Of a stretch of DNA of 44,576 nucleotides, positions 33,150-42,158 are shown piece after piece. The notes beneath the pieces were generated by a model that was given only the letters and a program-made list of their open reading frames with translations, was not told the origin of the DNA and searched no databases. The DNA is from OFTM291 sp041741375. Lineage in GTDB: Bacteria; Gemmatimonadota; Gemmatimonadetes; Gemmatimonadales; GWC2-71-9. The DNA is taken from contig JBGSKF010000096.1 in the NCBI GenBank assembly GCA_041741375.1, positions 1 to 44,576 of the forward strand, written 5' to 3'. Within the stretch, counting starts at the first letter, position 1. Each line of letters opens with the position of its first letter. A program made the position numbers and the translations under genes.

Positions 33150-34583
33150 TTACGGCTTCCAAACGAGCTGCCCATCGATGTCCTCCGGCATCGGCTCGCC
33201 CAGCCACTCCAGCATGGCGGGGAAGAGATCCACTGATCGCATCGTGGCCTCCGGAAGTGGCCGGTTGGCCCAGATCGGAATCTGCATGTGGGACCGCAGA
33301 AAGCTCCCATGTCCCGCCCGATGTTCCGGCACCTCGAACCGCTGCCGGAAATCATGCCCCTCGGCCGCGGCCAGCACCACATCCCCGGTGCGCGGGGACT
33401 CGAACAGTGAAAGCAGCTGGACTGCGGCATCGGGATAGGGACCGTCCCACGTGGTGGCGAGCCATTCGGCCACCGAGGCCTCCCGGGCCTCCCCCACCAG
33501 CAGGGGATCTCCGGTGAGCGGTTCATAGTGGACGGTCCCGTTACGGCGGGAGAGCCGTGCCTCCTCCCGTCCACCCTCTCCCCCCACGATCCGCAGCGCC
33601 CGGTGGTCGTCGTCGAGGCCCGCCAGAAACGCCACGCTCGGTTCCGCGGCAAGGGCTCCCACCAGATCGTCCGCATGTCCGAACATGGCGCGGTTCCGCA
33701 GAGCCGACAGCGGGAACTTCCCCTCGCGGGACTCGTTAGGCCGGGCGTAGAGCATGGCCGAGGCGTTCCCCGCCACTGTCACCGCCACGCCGGGGTTCCG
33801 CTCCCAGAGGACAGGATGGGCGAGGGCGCGAACGCCGCGATCACGGAACCAGCAGGCCAGGTCCATGTGGGTGTGCATCGGCGTGGCCCCATGGTCGCTC
33901 ACCAGGAGGACAAGCGTGTCCTCCGAGGACCCGGTGGTCTTCATCCTCTCGACGACCGATCCCACGACGCGATCCACCCCGGCGAGAGCGGCCCGGACCC
34001 GCGGATGGTCGGGTCCGCATTGGTGGGTGTATCCGTCCACCGCGGGGAACTGGGCAAAGAGGAACCGCCAGGGCCGGTCCACCAGATCCAGCAGGTGCCG
34101 GCCCACGACATCATCGGACGGCTGATGCCATTGGAGATAGTGGCCCATCGCCCCCCAGAGCTTGCGGCCGAGACGGGCGGGATCGCGCTCGGGGCTCAGC
34201 CCCCGTGCGATCGGGGTGAACAGGCCATAGCTCTCCGGTACCAGCTGAAAGAGCGTGCGCACCTCCGGCGTGATGTCCCCATCCAGGAGTCCGGCCTGCA
34301 CCCCGCAGTAACTCCGCACCGCGTGCCGGTCCCGCCACCAATGACCGGCGTAGCGGGACCGGTCCATCCACCGGATCGACGGAATGTTGGCCCGGCCCGG
34401 GAGACACCCGGTCAGAAAGGGGAGATAGGCCACGCTGGTGGTGGACGGGAATGCCGTGATTCCCCGCCGACGCGTGCCGGGAGAGGTGAGACGAGCCAGA
34501 TGAGGCAGGTGCCCCTCGGTCAGCCACTGCTCGGCCAGGTCGGGACGCAGTCCATCCACCAGGAGGAGCAAGACGCGACGCAC
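33150..34583 (-). CDS. alkaline-phosphatase-superfamily phosphodiesterase/nucleotide-pyrophosphatase-like enzyme
   Basis: 477 residues from GTG 34583, preceded by GAAGGA at a good distance. The start matches the core strand RRVLLLLVDGLRPD (D10 metal ligand); FPSTTS at 46-51 contains the nucleophile Thr; VSDHGATPMHTH is the second metal site. Family members hydrolyse phosphodiesters or pyrophosphates. No signal peptide, so cytosolic if this start is right. An in-frame extension of 80 residues upstream overlaps the GH26-like gene and was rejected. The 3' end converges on the Rieske/FMN-reductase gene with 38 bp between. Confidence 0.85.
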   Translation of the reverse strand: MRRVLLLLVDGLRPDLAEQWLTEGHLPHLARLTSPGTRRRGITAFPSTTSVAYLPFLTGCLPGRANIPSIRWMDRSRYAGHWWRDRHAVRSYCGVQAGLLDGDITPEVRTLFQLVPESYGLFTPIARGLSPERDPARLGRKLWGAMGHYLQWHQPSDDVVGRHLLDLVDRPWRFLFAQFPAVDGYTHQCGPDHPRVRAALAGVDRVVGSVVERMKTTGSSEDTLVLLVSDHGATPMHTHMDLACWFRDRGVRALAHPVLWERNPGVAVTVAGNASAMLYARPNESREGKFPLSALRNRAMFGHADDLVGALAAEPSVAFLAGLDDDHRALRIVGGEGGREEARLSRRNGTVHYEPLTGDPLLVGEAREASVAEWLATTWDGPYPDAAVQLLSLFESPRTGDVVLAAAEGHDFRQRFEVPEHRAGHGSFLRSHMQIPIWANRPLPEATMRSVDLFPAMLEWLGEPMPEDIDGQLVWKP

Positions 34584-34674
34584 GAATGTCCTTCGCCACG
34601 GGAGTGAGGGGGGATGGGACCGGCCGTCGGGAAAGGTAAGCCACCCCGCGGACAAATCCCACCCGTCCCGGGCC

Positions 34675-35334
34675 GTGGCCAGGTCGGCCACCACGCCCGC
34701 CGGCGTCCAGGGGTTCGATGCGGAAGTGGCTGCCGGGGAGTTCGACGACGAACTCACCGCGATCGCCCAGATCCTGGCCGCCGACCCGCACCCGATCATG
34801 GTGCGTCCCGGGTTCGAGTTCAACGGCTCCTGGAACGGGTATTCTCCCGTCTCCTATCGCGACAGCTTCCGGCATATCCGCGATCTGTTCCTGGCCACCG
34901 GGGCGCAGCGCACTACCTGGGTCTGGAACTACCATCCCGGCGGCACGGTGGCACCCTATCCCGAGTTCTACCCTGGGGATGCGTACGTGGACTGGTGGGG
35001 AGTGAATCTCTTCGGAGACGTGGGGAGCGGGAAGAAGTGGAACAACATCACGGCCTTCGTGGCCGATGCCCATTCCCGCGGCAAGCCGGTGATCATCCCG
35101 GAGAGCGTGCCGATCCAGACCTTCGACCTGCAGAACCTGGCGACCTGGCAGGGGTGGTTCGCCCCCTACTTCTCCCTGATCAATGCGGACATGAAGGGGT
35201 TCTGCTACTCGAACCGGAACTATACGAAGATCCCCGCCTGGCAGGACTGGGGCGACCTCCGGATCGAGCAGTCGGTGCTGGCCCCGATGTGGGCGGCGGA
35301 GCTGGCCCGTCCGCAGTACCGGCATCTCCAGTGA
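34675..35334 (+). CDS. GH26-like glycoside hydrolase fragment
   Basis: 219 residues. It resembles the C-terminal two thirds of a GH26-type (beta-mannanase-like) TIM barrel: PIMVRPGFEFNGSWNGY with Glu48 as probable acid/base, YPGDAYVDWWGVNLFG, and KPVIIPESVPI with Glu143 as probable nucleophile. Both catalytic acids are present. The first strands of the barrel and any signal peptide are missing; the frame is open upstream without a start codon or ribosome site and runs into the phosphodiesterase start region. Likely a 5'-truncated gene. The end lies 40 bp before a large inverted repeat. Confidence 0.65.
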   Translation: MARSATTPAGVQGFDAEVAAGEFDDELTAIAQILAADPHPIMVRPGFEFNGSWNGYSPVSYRDSFRHIRDLFLATGAQRTTWVWNYHPGGTVAPYPEFYPGDAYVDWWGVNLFGDVGSGKKWNNITAFVADAHSRGKPVIIPESVPIQTFDLQNLATWQGWFAPYFSLINADMKGFCYSNRNYTKIPAWQDWGDLRIEQSVLAPMWAAELARPQYRHLQ

Positions 35335-35373
35335 GGACCCCCTGAGGCTGGTGCCGGTAGGCAGGGAGCGTTC

Positions 35374-35519
35374 AACCACGAACGAGCACGAAAAGGACAC
35401 GAACGGTGACTCTCGACGAAGGCGTGTGTAGGTCAAGCCTGGTGTGGCCTCCACTTTCGTGCGTTTTCGTGTCTTTCGTGGTTCCTGTGGTTCTGTGTGT
35501 TTTCGTGTCTTTCGTGGTT
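35374..35519. repeat. inverted AACCACGAA/CACGAAA repeats between converging genes
   Basis: The left arm (35374-35403) has AACCACGAACGAGCACGAAA; the right side carries two inverted copies ending TTTCGTGGTT (35456-35483 and about 35500-35519). The arms can form a long imperfect stem between the GH26-like gene and the methyltransferase, both ending here, so a bidirectional terminator role is possible. A further direct copy is at 41280-41314. Confidence 0.7.
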
Positions 35520-35554
35520 CCCGTTTCGCGCGGGTGGCCACGCCTGGAGGACAA

Positions 35555-36799
35555 TCAGGGCTCGAAGAGAACCAGTTCCTCCCGGGCCACATGTTCGAGG
35601 CAGGCGGAGTACGCGGCGAACTGTTCATCCGAGGTGCTGCCCGGAATCACCGCCCGTAGCTCCGGGTCATGGAACAGTTGCAGCGCGGTCCGCTCGCCGG
35701 TGGCCAGGGCAAAGAAGCGGCGGGACCATCCGGGAAAGGTGAGCACCCGGTCGGGCACGGCCCAGTCGGGAATGGGGAGATCGCCCGAGGCGGGTTCCGC
35801 CACGAGGTGGCTCCAGTCGAACCAGCGCATCCGCCGGGGCCGCATGTGGGCCAGGAGCGATCCATGCACCGGATACCGCAGAGGCCGCCGCCCGGCCAGG
35901 GTCACGAAGCAGCGGTGCCGCGCCATGCGGCCATGGAGCAGCTCGGCCACCTCGGCGCGTTCGCTCTCGGGGAGACCCGTCACCAGATCCCGCCCCTCCG
36001 GTGTGGAGAGATAGTGTTCCGGCTGATAGGCCGCCGTGTCGGCGAAGCGTTCGAGACGGAGCCCGGCGTCGGCCAGTAGGTGGCGCAGCTCGGGCACCGT
36101 GAAGCTCCGCTCGTACACGTGCATCAGCAGATCGGCGATCCCCGTATCCCGGCCCCACGTCACTTCCTCCCACTCCCCCGGCTGGAAGGGATGCCGGGGA
36201 GGGAGGGCGGCGATCAGCGTCCTCGCGCGCGTCACCCGCTCCGGCTCCCCGCGCCCCTCGCCGAGCCGGTCCATCAATCGTCGGAGGAGGAGGACCGCGT
36301 GACGCCCGTAGGTGCCGTACACCATGAGTGACATCCCCCCGGTGGGGGCGAGATGGCGAGCCAGGGCCTGGAGGCCCTGCACCGGATCGGCGAGATGATG
36401 GATCACCCCGCTCGAGACGACGAGATCGAAGGGCTCGCCCGGCTCCAGGTCCTCCAGCCGGGTTTCCCGCAGGTGCAGGTTCCCCTCGACCCCGGCGTCG
36501 CGCGCGCGCGTGGCGGCGACGGCGAGTGCCGCCGCACTCACGTCGATGCCGGTCACGTGGACGTCGGGAAACTCCTGCGCCAGGCGCACCGCGATCTCCC
36601 CCGTGCCGCACCCCGCATCGAGGATGCGCAGCCCGGCCACACTCAGCCGGTCGGGCCACAGCACGGAGCGAGTGTAGTGCAGATCGGCGAGGAGCGGTTC
36701 CCGCGTCGCTTCCAGCGGAGGAAAGGGGTGCCGGGTGTAGAACTCCCGGACCGCGTCGGGAATGGCGGCGGTGTCGGGGGGATCTGGTGTCGCGTGCAT
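35555..36799 (-). CDS. class I SAM-dependent methyltransferase
   Basis: 414 residues from ATG 36799, preceded by AAAGGA. Motif I is LRILDAGCGTGEIA at 57-70; the acidic loop is VTGIDVSAAALAVA, and motif IV is FDLVVSSGVIHHL. About 170 extra C-terminal residues (PVHGSLLAHMRPRRMRWFDW and beyond) may set the substrate. Related proteins with YTRHPFPP at the N-terminus are common uncharacterised methyltransferases. It is transcribed away from the metalloprotease at 37033 across a 233-bp region with TATATT near 36834 as a possible -10. Confidence 0.85.
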   Translation of the reverse strand: MHATPDPPDTAAIPDAVREFYTRHPFPPLEATREPLLADLHYTRSVLWPDRLSVAGLRILDAGCGTGEIAVRLAQEFPDVHVTGIDVSAAALAVAATRARDAGVEGNLHLRETRLEDLEPGEPFDLVVSSGVIHHLADPVQGLQALARHLAPTGGMSLMVYGTYGRHAVLLLRRLMDRLGEGRGEPERVTRARTLIAALPPRHPFQPGEWEEVTWGRDTGIADLLMHVYERSFTVPELRHLLADAGLRLERFADTAAYQPEHYLSTPEGRDLVTGLPESERAEVAELLHGRMARHRCFVTLAGRRPLRYPVHGSLLAHMRPRRMRWFDWSHLVAEPASGDLPIPDWAVPDRVLTFPGWSRRFFALATGERTALQLFHDPELRAVIPGSTSDEQFAAYSACLEHVAREELVLFEP

Positions 36800-37032
36800 G
36801 AAATCCTTTCGGCCGCCCACCGGCAGGCGGCCCCAATATAGGGAATCGGCGACCATTTGACGAGACGACCAGGCCCGTCGTTCCGCCCTCGTGTGGTGGA
36901 CGACCAATCGGAGGTTCGCCTGCACATCCGCGTCTCCCGTGAAACGGATCACCCCGCTTGTGCGTACAGGAAGAACGCCAAGAAACACGATCCGCCCTCT
37001 CTCCCTCACCCGGCACCCCGAGGACCACACCC

Positions 37033-39641
37033 ATGGCCATGGCCCTGCCCCGTTCCCTGATCCTCCTGAGCGCCTGCTCCTGCCTTCTGGCCGCCTGCGC
37101 CACCGGTTCGGCCACTCCTCCGGCCGGAACCCCCGCGCCCGCCCGGGCTCCGGGCAACCGACCCGCCCCCCAGGATCCGGCACCCGGGGGCCAGACGCCC
37201 GCGCAACGCCCCGGGGCCACCCCCTCCGGTCCTCGGCCCTACGGTCAGATCATCACGAAGGAGGCCACCAGCGACTCGGGCCTCTTCCTCGTTCACGCGG
37301 TCGGCTCCAAGTACTACTTCGAGGTTCCCGATTCCCTCTTCGGGCGGGATCTCTTCCTCGTCACCCGCATCGCGGGTGTTCCTCCCGGATTTCCCGGCTT
37401 TACGCCGGCCGGGGTGTCCGCCAACGAGCAGGTGCTCCGGTTTGAACGCCAGGGTGACCGCATTCTCCTCCGCCGGCAGACCTTCGGTGCCGTAGCCGAT
37501 ACCTCCCTTCCGATCTTCAGCAGTGTGGTCCAGAACAACCTGCCGCAGGTATTGGCCAGCTTCCCGATCCAGGCCTTCAGCCGGGACAGTCACGCGGTGG
37601 TCCTCGACGTCACCGATTTCTTTCAGGGCGACACCCCCGCGATCAGCGGGCTCGGAGCGGCCCAGCGGCGCCAGTACCAGGTGCGGCGGCTCGACCCGGC
37701 GCGCAGCTTCATCTCCCGGGTCCGGAGCTATCCGCGGAACGTGGAGGTGCGGCATGTGACCACGTTCGATGCCGGGGCCCCGCCCGCCAATGCCGAAACC
37801 GCGACGATTTCCCTGGAGATGTCGCAATCGCTGATCCTCCTCCCGCGGGACCCGATGCGGCCCCGCTACCAGGACCCCCGGGTGGGCTACTTCGGTGTCA
37901 CGCGGGTCAACTACGGGCTCGACGAACAGAAGGCGGCCACCCAGAGCTTCATTCGCCGGTGGCGCCTGGAGCCGAAGGATCCCGCCACCTACGCCCGGGG
38001 GGAGCTGGTCGAACCGGTGCAGCCGATTGTCTACTACATCGATCCGGCCACACCCGCCCAGTGGCGCCCTTATGTGAGGCAGGGGATCGAGGACTGGCAA
38101 CAGGCGTTCGAGACCGCCGGATTCCGAAACGCGATCCTGGCGAAGGATCCGCCCTCCAAGGCGGAGGACCCCGACTGGGATCCGGAGGACATCCGCTACT
38201 CCGTGGTGCGGTGGGCGGCGAGCCTTACCCGAAATGCCCAGGGACCGAGCACCTCCGACCCCCGGACGGGCGAGATCATCGAGAGCGACATCGTCTGGTA
38301 CCACAACCACATGCGCTCCTACCGCAACCGTCTCCTGATCGAGACCGGTGCCGCCAACCCCGTGGCCCGGACCCTCGACATCCCCGAGTCCCTGATGGGC
38401 GAGGCGATGCGCCAGGTCATCGCCCACGAGATCGGCCATGCCCTGGGCCTCCCCCACAACATGGTGGCCGGCTCCGCCTATCCCACCGACTCCCTCCGGT
38501 CCCCCACCTTTGCCCGGCGGATGGGAGTGTCCCCCTCGGTCATGGACTACGCCCGCCAGAACTACATCGCGCAACCGGGCGACGGCCTGGAGCCAACCGA
38601 CTTCATCCGGAAGATCGGCCCCTACGACCACTACGCGATCAACTGGGGATACCGCCACCTCCCGAACACCACGCCCGAATCCGAGCGGGCCACGTTGCAC
38701 CGGTGGATCGTGGAGAAAGCCGACGATCCGATGTATCGCTACCTCCCGCAGAACGTGAACTACGATCCCCGGGCCCAGACCGAGGACATGGGAGACGACC
38801 CTGTCGCAGCGAGCACCTACGCAGTGGCCAACCTCAAGCGGGTGACCCCGCGCCTGGTCGAGTGGACCACGGCTCCGGGCGAGGATTATGACGACCTGGC
38901 CGAGCTGTACGGGGAACTCATCGGGCAGTGGTCCCGCTACATGGGTCACGTGGTCACGGTGGTTGGAGGAGTCCACACCATCCTCAAGACCGCCGACCAG
39001 AACGGAGCGGTCTATACCACCGTGCCCCGGGCCCGTCAGAGAGCGGCCCTGCAGTTCCTGGCCCGGGAGGTGTTGGAGACTCCGGCCTGGCTCGCCCCCC
39101 GCGAGATCCTCGACCGGATCGGATCCCCCGGGTCGGCTCCCCGCCTCGAGCGGGCGCAGGCGGGAATCCTGGGCAACCTGCTCGACGCCCGGCGCCTGAT
39201 GCGACTCAGCGAGCGGGAGGCGATGGACCCCGAGGCCGCCTGGCCCCTCGCCGACTATCTCAGCGACCTCCAGCGAGGAGTCTGGGGAGACGAGGGATCG
39301 GGCCGGTCCGTCGATGCCAATCGCCGGGCCCTGCAGCGGGTCTGGATCGAGCGCATGGAGACCCTGCTCACGACCGAACCGGCGGGCAACCCGTTTCAGG
39401 GCCCGGCCCCGACCATCGGGTTGTCCGACATCCGGCCCCTGGTGCGTGCCCAACTGCGCGCGGTGAGGGGCGGGGCGCAGCAGGGTGCGGGCCGAGCGAG
39501 TACACCGGTCATGCGCGCCCACCTGGCGGACGTGGTGGTGCGGATCGATGCGGCACTCGACCCGACGCCCCGGCCCGCCCCGGCCCGCCCGACTCCACAG
39601 GGGCCGGGTGGGAATGATCCGGACCACCAGCCGATGGAAGG

Positions 39642-39645
<4 letters not shown>
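37033..39645 (+). CDS. lipoprotein zinc metalloprotease, DUF5117/DUF5118 type
   Basis: 870 residues from ATG 37033 with GAGGA nine bases upstream. The lipobox LLAAC near residue 20 (MAMALPRSLILLSACSCLLAAC) indicates lipid anchoring. A Pro-rich linker, DUF5118/5117-like regions (YGQIITKEATSDSGLFLVH, KYYFEVPDSLFGRD) and HEIGHALGLPH at about residue 465 follow, with SVMDYARQNY downstream. It is a paralogue of the protease at 18319. The stop TAG opens a GTAGGCG heptamer array. Confidence 0.93.
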
Positions 39646-39722
<77 letters not shown>

Positions 39723-39993
39723 GGTGGATGTCCTATGTCCTGAGCCGGCAGAGCCGGAACCAAAGAGGCGCCTCGGGGGTCGCGCGTGGGTTTTCTTCGG
39801 CAAGCACAAAAGGCACAACGTCTCGCCTTGGGAGGGCCTCTCCGCACCGAGGGTGTGCCTCTTGTGACTTCGTGCTTTCTGTGGCCGTTCCCCTCGCACA
39901 ACGCGGCCATTGCGATCGACGTGTCTGACGGGGCGTCGGGCGTCGCCCGAAAGATTGTCACCATTTTGTGTTCAATCCTGTCGGTAAGGGACA

Positions 39994-40042
39994 ATGTCCT
40001 ATGTCCTATGTCCTATGTCCTATGTCCTATGTCCTATGTCCT
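39994..40042 (+). repeat. seven perfect tandem ATGTCCT heptamers
   Basis: Forty-nine bp of seven identical units; two more units lie at 39729-39742. The reverse complement AGGACAT differs by one base from the AGGACAG array at 18078-18147. Confidence 0.95.
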
Positions 40043-40161
40043 GGGGGTGTTGGGTTTTGGGGCAGTAGGCGGTGGGCGGCTGGGAGTGGGAAACAGGAGT
40101 AGGCGCGCGCGATCCTTCGAGGAGAGAGGGAAGAGGGGGAAGAGGGGTGAGAAGTCCGCGC

Positions 40162-40179
40162 TTGTGAAAAGTTTCACAA
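40162..40179. promoter_or_regulatory. Rex/CRP-like palindrome, second copy
   Basis: TTGTGAAAAGTTTCACAA with 8-bp perfect arms. The flanks (GC before, A after) match those of the copy at 18015-18032. No gene starts nearby: the tRNA reads toward it and the metalloprotease ended 500 bp earlier, so its role here is unclear. Confidence 0.4.
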
Positions 40180-40260
40180 ATGAACAGGCATGCAAGCACC
40201 CACCAAAGCGACCTAGGGGGCGCAGAGATAACCCGTTGGCGGACAATGTGTTGCGGGGAA

Positions 40261-40334
40261 TAGCTGGGGGCGGATTCGAACCGCCGACCCCGGCATTATG
40301 AGTGCCGTGCTCTAACCACCTGAGCTACCCAGCC
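40261..40334 (-). tRNA. tRNA-Met (CAU), elongator type
   Basis: 74 nt, full cloverleaf: acceptor GGCTGGG with CCCAGCT, D-arm GCTCAGGTGGTTAGAGC, anticodon arm CGGCA-CTCATAA-TGCCG, T-arm GGCGG-TTCGAAT-CCGCC, discriminator A. Anticodon CAU. Base pair U4-A69 favours elongator tRNA-Met over lysidine-modified tRNA-Ile2. The first pair is G1-U72, and CCA is not encoded. Confidence 0.93.
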
Positions 40335-40370
40335 TTGGCCGGGGCATTCTACCGACACCCGGGGGCCGGG

Positions 40371-40574
40371 TCAAGGGTGGGGCGAGAGATCGGTGACACG
40401 AATCTCCTGCCACACCCGCTCACCGTCTCCCGTGGCGAACCAGCTCCGTCCCGCCCAGAGAAAGGGATCCCCCCACTCCTCCTCCAGATATCCGTGCAGG
40501 AGGATGGGCCTGAAATCCCCCGCGATACCCCAGTGCAGCCATCCGACCACAGGAACTCGACCAATGCGGGACAT
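40371..40574 (-). CDS. small hypothetical protein, 67 residues
   Basis: ATG 40574 follows a strong GGGAGG at about 7 nt. The product starts MSRIGRVPVVGWLHWGIAG and has a high share of Trp and Gly; no signal peptide or clear membrane helix. No family recognised. It ends 36 bp before the tRNA, on the same strand, and lies 95 bp after the DinB gene. The ribosome binding site and codon composition support it. Confidence 0.6.
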   Translation of the reverse strand: MSRIGRVPVVGWLHWGIAGDFRPILLHGYLEEEWGDPFLWAGRSWFATGDGERVWQEIRVTDLSPHP

Positions 40575-40669
40575 CGGACACCTCCCGGGCAGCGAGAAGA
40601 CAGACCCCACCCTACTGTACGCGGGAAGGGCCCCGAGAGATTCGTTCAGCTCTGGCCGAGTCGTCCCGC

Positions 40670-41179
40670 TTACATGTTTCCCTCGTCCGCGCTCGGGCCA
40701 TAGGTCGAGGGAACCGGCACTCCCGTCAGCCGAAGGTAGACGCTCAACTGCCCCCGGTGATGGATCAGATGGTTCATCACGAAGCTCCGGATCACGGCCA
40801 CCCTCGGCATCGTGAAGAAGACCTCGCCCCCGTTCTTGAGACTCCAGTTGACCATGAAGTCGGCGTCGGATGTCCCCGTGATCGCCTCGCGTGCCGAGCG
40901 GACCGAGGCATCGAATCCGGTGAGGAGATCGGCAACGGTGGTGAATCCGGGACTCTGGTACGGCTCCCCGCCTGGCGGATTCATGTCGAGTTCGGTGCCG
41001 GTGAGGGTCGGGGCAACCCACATGGGGACCTCTCCGATGTGGGCCGCCAGCTGACCCATCGACATCGACTTCTCGTGCGGTTTCCAGTCCTTCTGTCCCT
41101 CGGGCACCCGTTCCAGCATGGTCCGGGTGGTCTGCATCTCATGATCAAACTCCGGGATGAGGGCCTGCGCGATGGACAT
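40670..41179 (-). CDS. DinB-family protein
   Basis: 169 residues from ATG 41179. The metal-ligand pattern of DinB proteins is clear: FDHEMQTTRTMLERVPEG near the N-terminus, LAAHIGEVP in the second helix and NHLIHHRGQLSVYLRLTGVPVPSTYGPSADE at the C-terminus. DinB proteins are four-helix bundles with a three-His metal site, sometimes thiol transferases. Substrate unknown. An in-frame upstream extension passes through intergenic repeats and was rejected. Confidence 0.92.
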   Translation of the reverse strand: MSIAQALIPEFDHEMQTTRTMLERVPEGQKDWKPHEKSMSMGQLAAHIGEVPMWVAPTLTGTELDMNPPGGEPYQSPGFTTVADLLTGFDASVRSAREAITGTSDADFMVNWSLKNGGEVFFTMPRVAVIRSFVMNHLIHHRGQLSVYLRLTGVPVPSTYGPSADEGNM

Positions 41180-41279
41180 GGCATTCTCCAAGGGGGGAAA
41201 GGGTGTGACGGGAGACGGACACGCGGTTTCCACTACGGACGGAGCGGGACGAAGTTTCGTCCCTCCCCCCCCAAAAAAT

Positions 41280-41620
41280 GGAACCACGAACGGCACGAAA
41301 GGACACGAAAGGCACCCCCGACCTCGCGCCCGCGGTATCGGCAGGATGGAAGCCCTGCCTCCCCCTCCCGATTCAACCACAGAGAACACAGAGGACGCAG
41401 AGGGTTGACGGCATCCGCGACACGTCCCTCCTCTCGGTCCCCGGGCATTGGCAGGATGGGGGCCCTTCCACCCCCAACAACAAATGCGGATGTCGGCGCG
41501 CGAGGCGTGGAACGACGGGAATCGTTCGGAGACCCTCCGCGACCTCCGTGCCCTCTGTGGTGCCCGTCCCCCAGCCCGGATTGAACCGCGAAGTAAGCGG
41601 AGGACACAGAGGGTGAACGG
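41280..41620. repeat. AACCACGAA / AACCACAGAG / AACCGCGAAG repeat cluster
   Basis: Three related direct elements at 41280-41314, 41375-41413 and 41581-41620 consist of short CACGAAAGG or ACACAGAGG units; an inverted fragment (CCTCCGTGCCCTCTGTGG) lies near 41544-41562. The first matches the left arm at 35374-35403. They resemble the ACCACAGAGGACACAGAGG repeats seen between genes in many environmental bacteria. Confidence 0.6.
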
Positions 41621-41682
41621 CGGTCGAAGAATGTCGTCTTCGAGGTGATGGCCGACCAGTCGATTGGCGCGCCGACCTCCGC

Positions 41683-41722
41683 TCACGAGATCGCCACGGG
41701 CCCTGCGGGCCCTCGCGATGAC
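41683..41722 (-). repeat. dispersed palindromic repeat, inverted core copy C
   Basis: Reads TCACGAGATCGCCACGGGCC on the plus strand, the reverse complement of the core of copies A and B. It contains a perfect GGGCCC-TGC-GGGCCC hairpin at 41698-41712, with compensated stem changes relative to the other copies. Confidence 0.7.
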
Positions 41723-41791
41723 GACCGCATCCTCTCCGAGAGAATCTTCCTCCCCGACCCCCCACTCCCCATTCCCTGTTACCCATAATTC

Positions 41792-41880
41792 CCCTACTCC
41801 CTACTCCCTACTCCCTACTCCCTATTCCCTATTCCCTATTCCCTATTCCCTATTCCCTATTCCCTATTCCCTACTCCCTA
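41792..41880 (-). repeat. CCCTACT/CCCTATT heptamer array (sense GGGAATA) at the ftsB-like gene end
   Basis: Four CCCTACT, seven CCCTATT and one CCCTACT in strict 7-nt register plus a partial unit. The stop TAG (41871-41873) and last codons (Arg-Glu) of the ftsB-like gene are inside the array. Confidence 0.95.
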
Positions 41881-42158
41881 CCATCCTCTTCCTGCAACAA
41901 CTGATACGCAAACTCCCCGCGTCGCAACATGCCGAACTGCTCGCGTGCGATCCGCTCCTGCACCGCCGGATCGGTCTCGATGGCCACCGCCTCCCGCTCC
42001 AGGGAGTCCACCAGAGCCTTCAGCTCCTCCACGCGCCGGACCTCATCCCGCTCCTGCCGGCGCAGGGCGAGCCAGTCGAGGGTGCCGTACTCCCCCCCCG
42101 TGAACGCAAAGAGCAGGGCGAGCCCCACGATGAGGAGAACGAGCCGACGCCGTGTCAC
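41871..42158 (-). CDS. FtsB/DivIC-like septum formation initiator
   Basis: 95 residues from GTG 42158, overlapping the eno stop (GTGA). A basic start (TRRRLVLLIVGLALLFAF) gives one transmembrane helix; residues about 30-60 form a coiled coil (ERDEVRRVEELKALVDSLERE), followed by PAVQERIAREQFGMLRRGEFAYQL as in DivIC/FtsB family. These proteins link early and late cell-division complexes with FtsL and FtsQ. The position after enolase matches many bacterial genomes (eno-ftsB). A longer upstream frame lies inside eno and is a shadow. Confidence 0.88.
   Translation of the reverse strand: MTRRRLVLLIVGLALLFAFTGGEYGTLDWLALRRQERDEVRRVEELKALVDSLEREAVAIETDPAVQERIAREQFGMLRRGEFAYQLLQEEDGRE

Larger units (their letters stand above)
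41180..41870. other. non-coding region of about 690 bp made largely of repeats
   Basis: Between DinB and ftsB-like genes, both minus strand. It holds AACCACGAA/AACCACAGAG-type repeats (41280-41620), an inverted copy of the dispersed palindrome (41683-41722) and a CCCTACT/CCCTATT heptamer array. A C8 run is at about 41264-41272. No supported ORF. Confidence 0.65.

Noticed and set aside
33150..34823. 80-residue N-terminal extension of the phosphodiesterase
   Set aside because: The extension overlaps the GH26-like gene and lacks family similarity; GTG 34583 has a ribosome site and begins the conserved core.
39786..40301. 171-codon plus-strand ORF ending GGGFEPPTPAL
   Set aside because: The ending is the well-known artefact of reading a tRNA antisense; the middle is translated ATGTCCT repeats.
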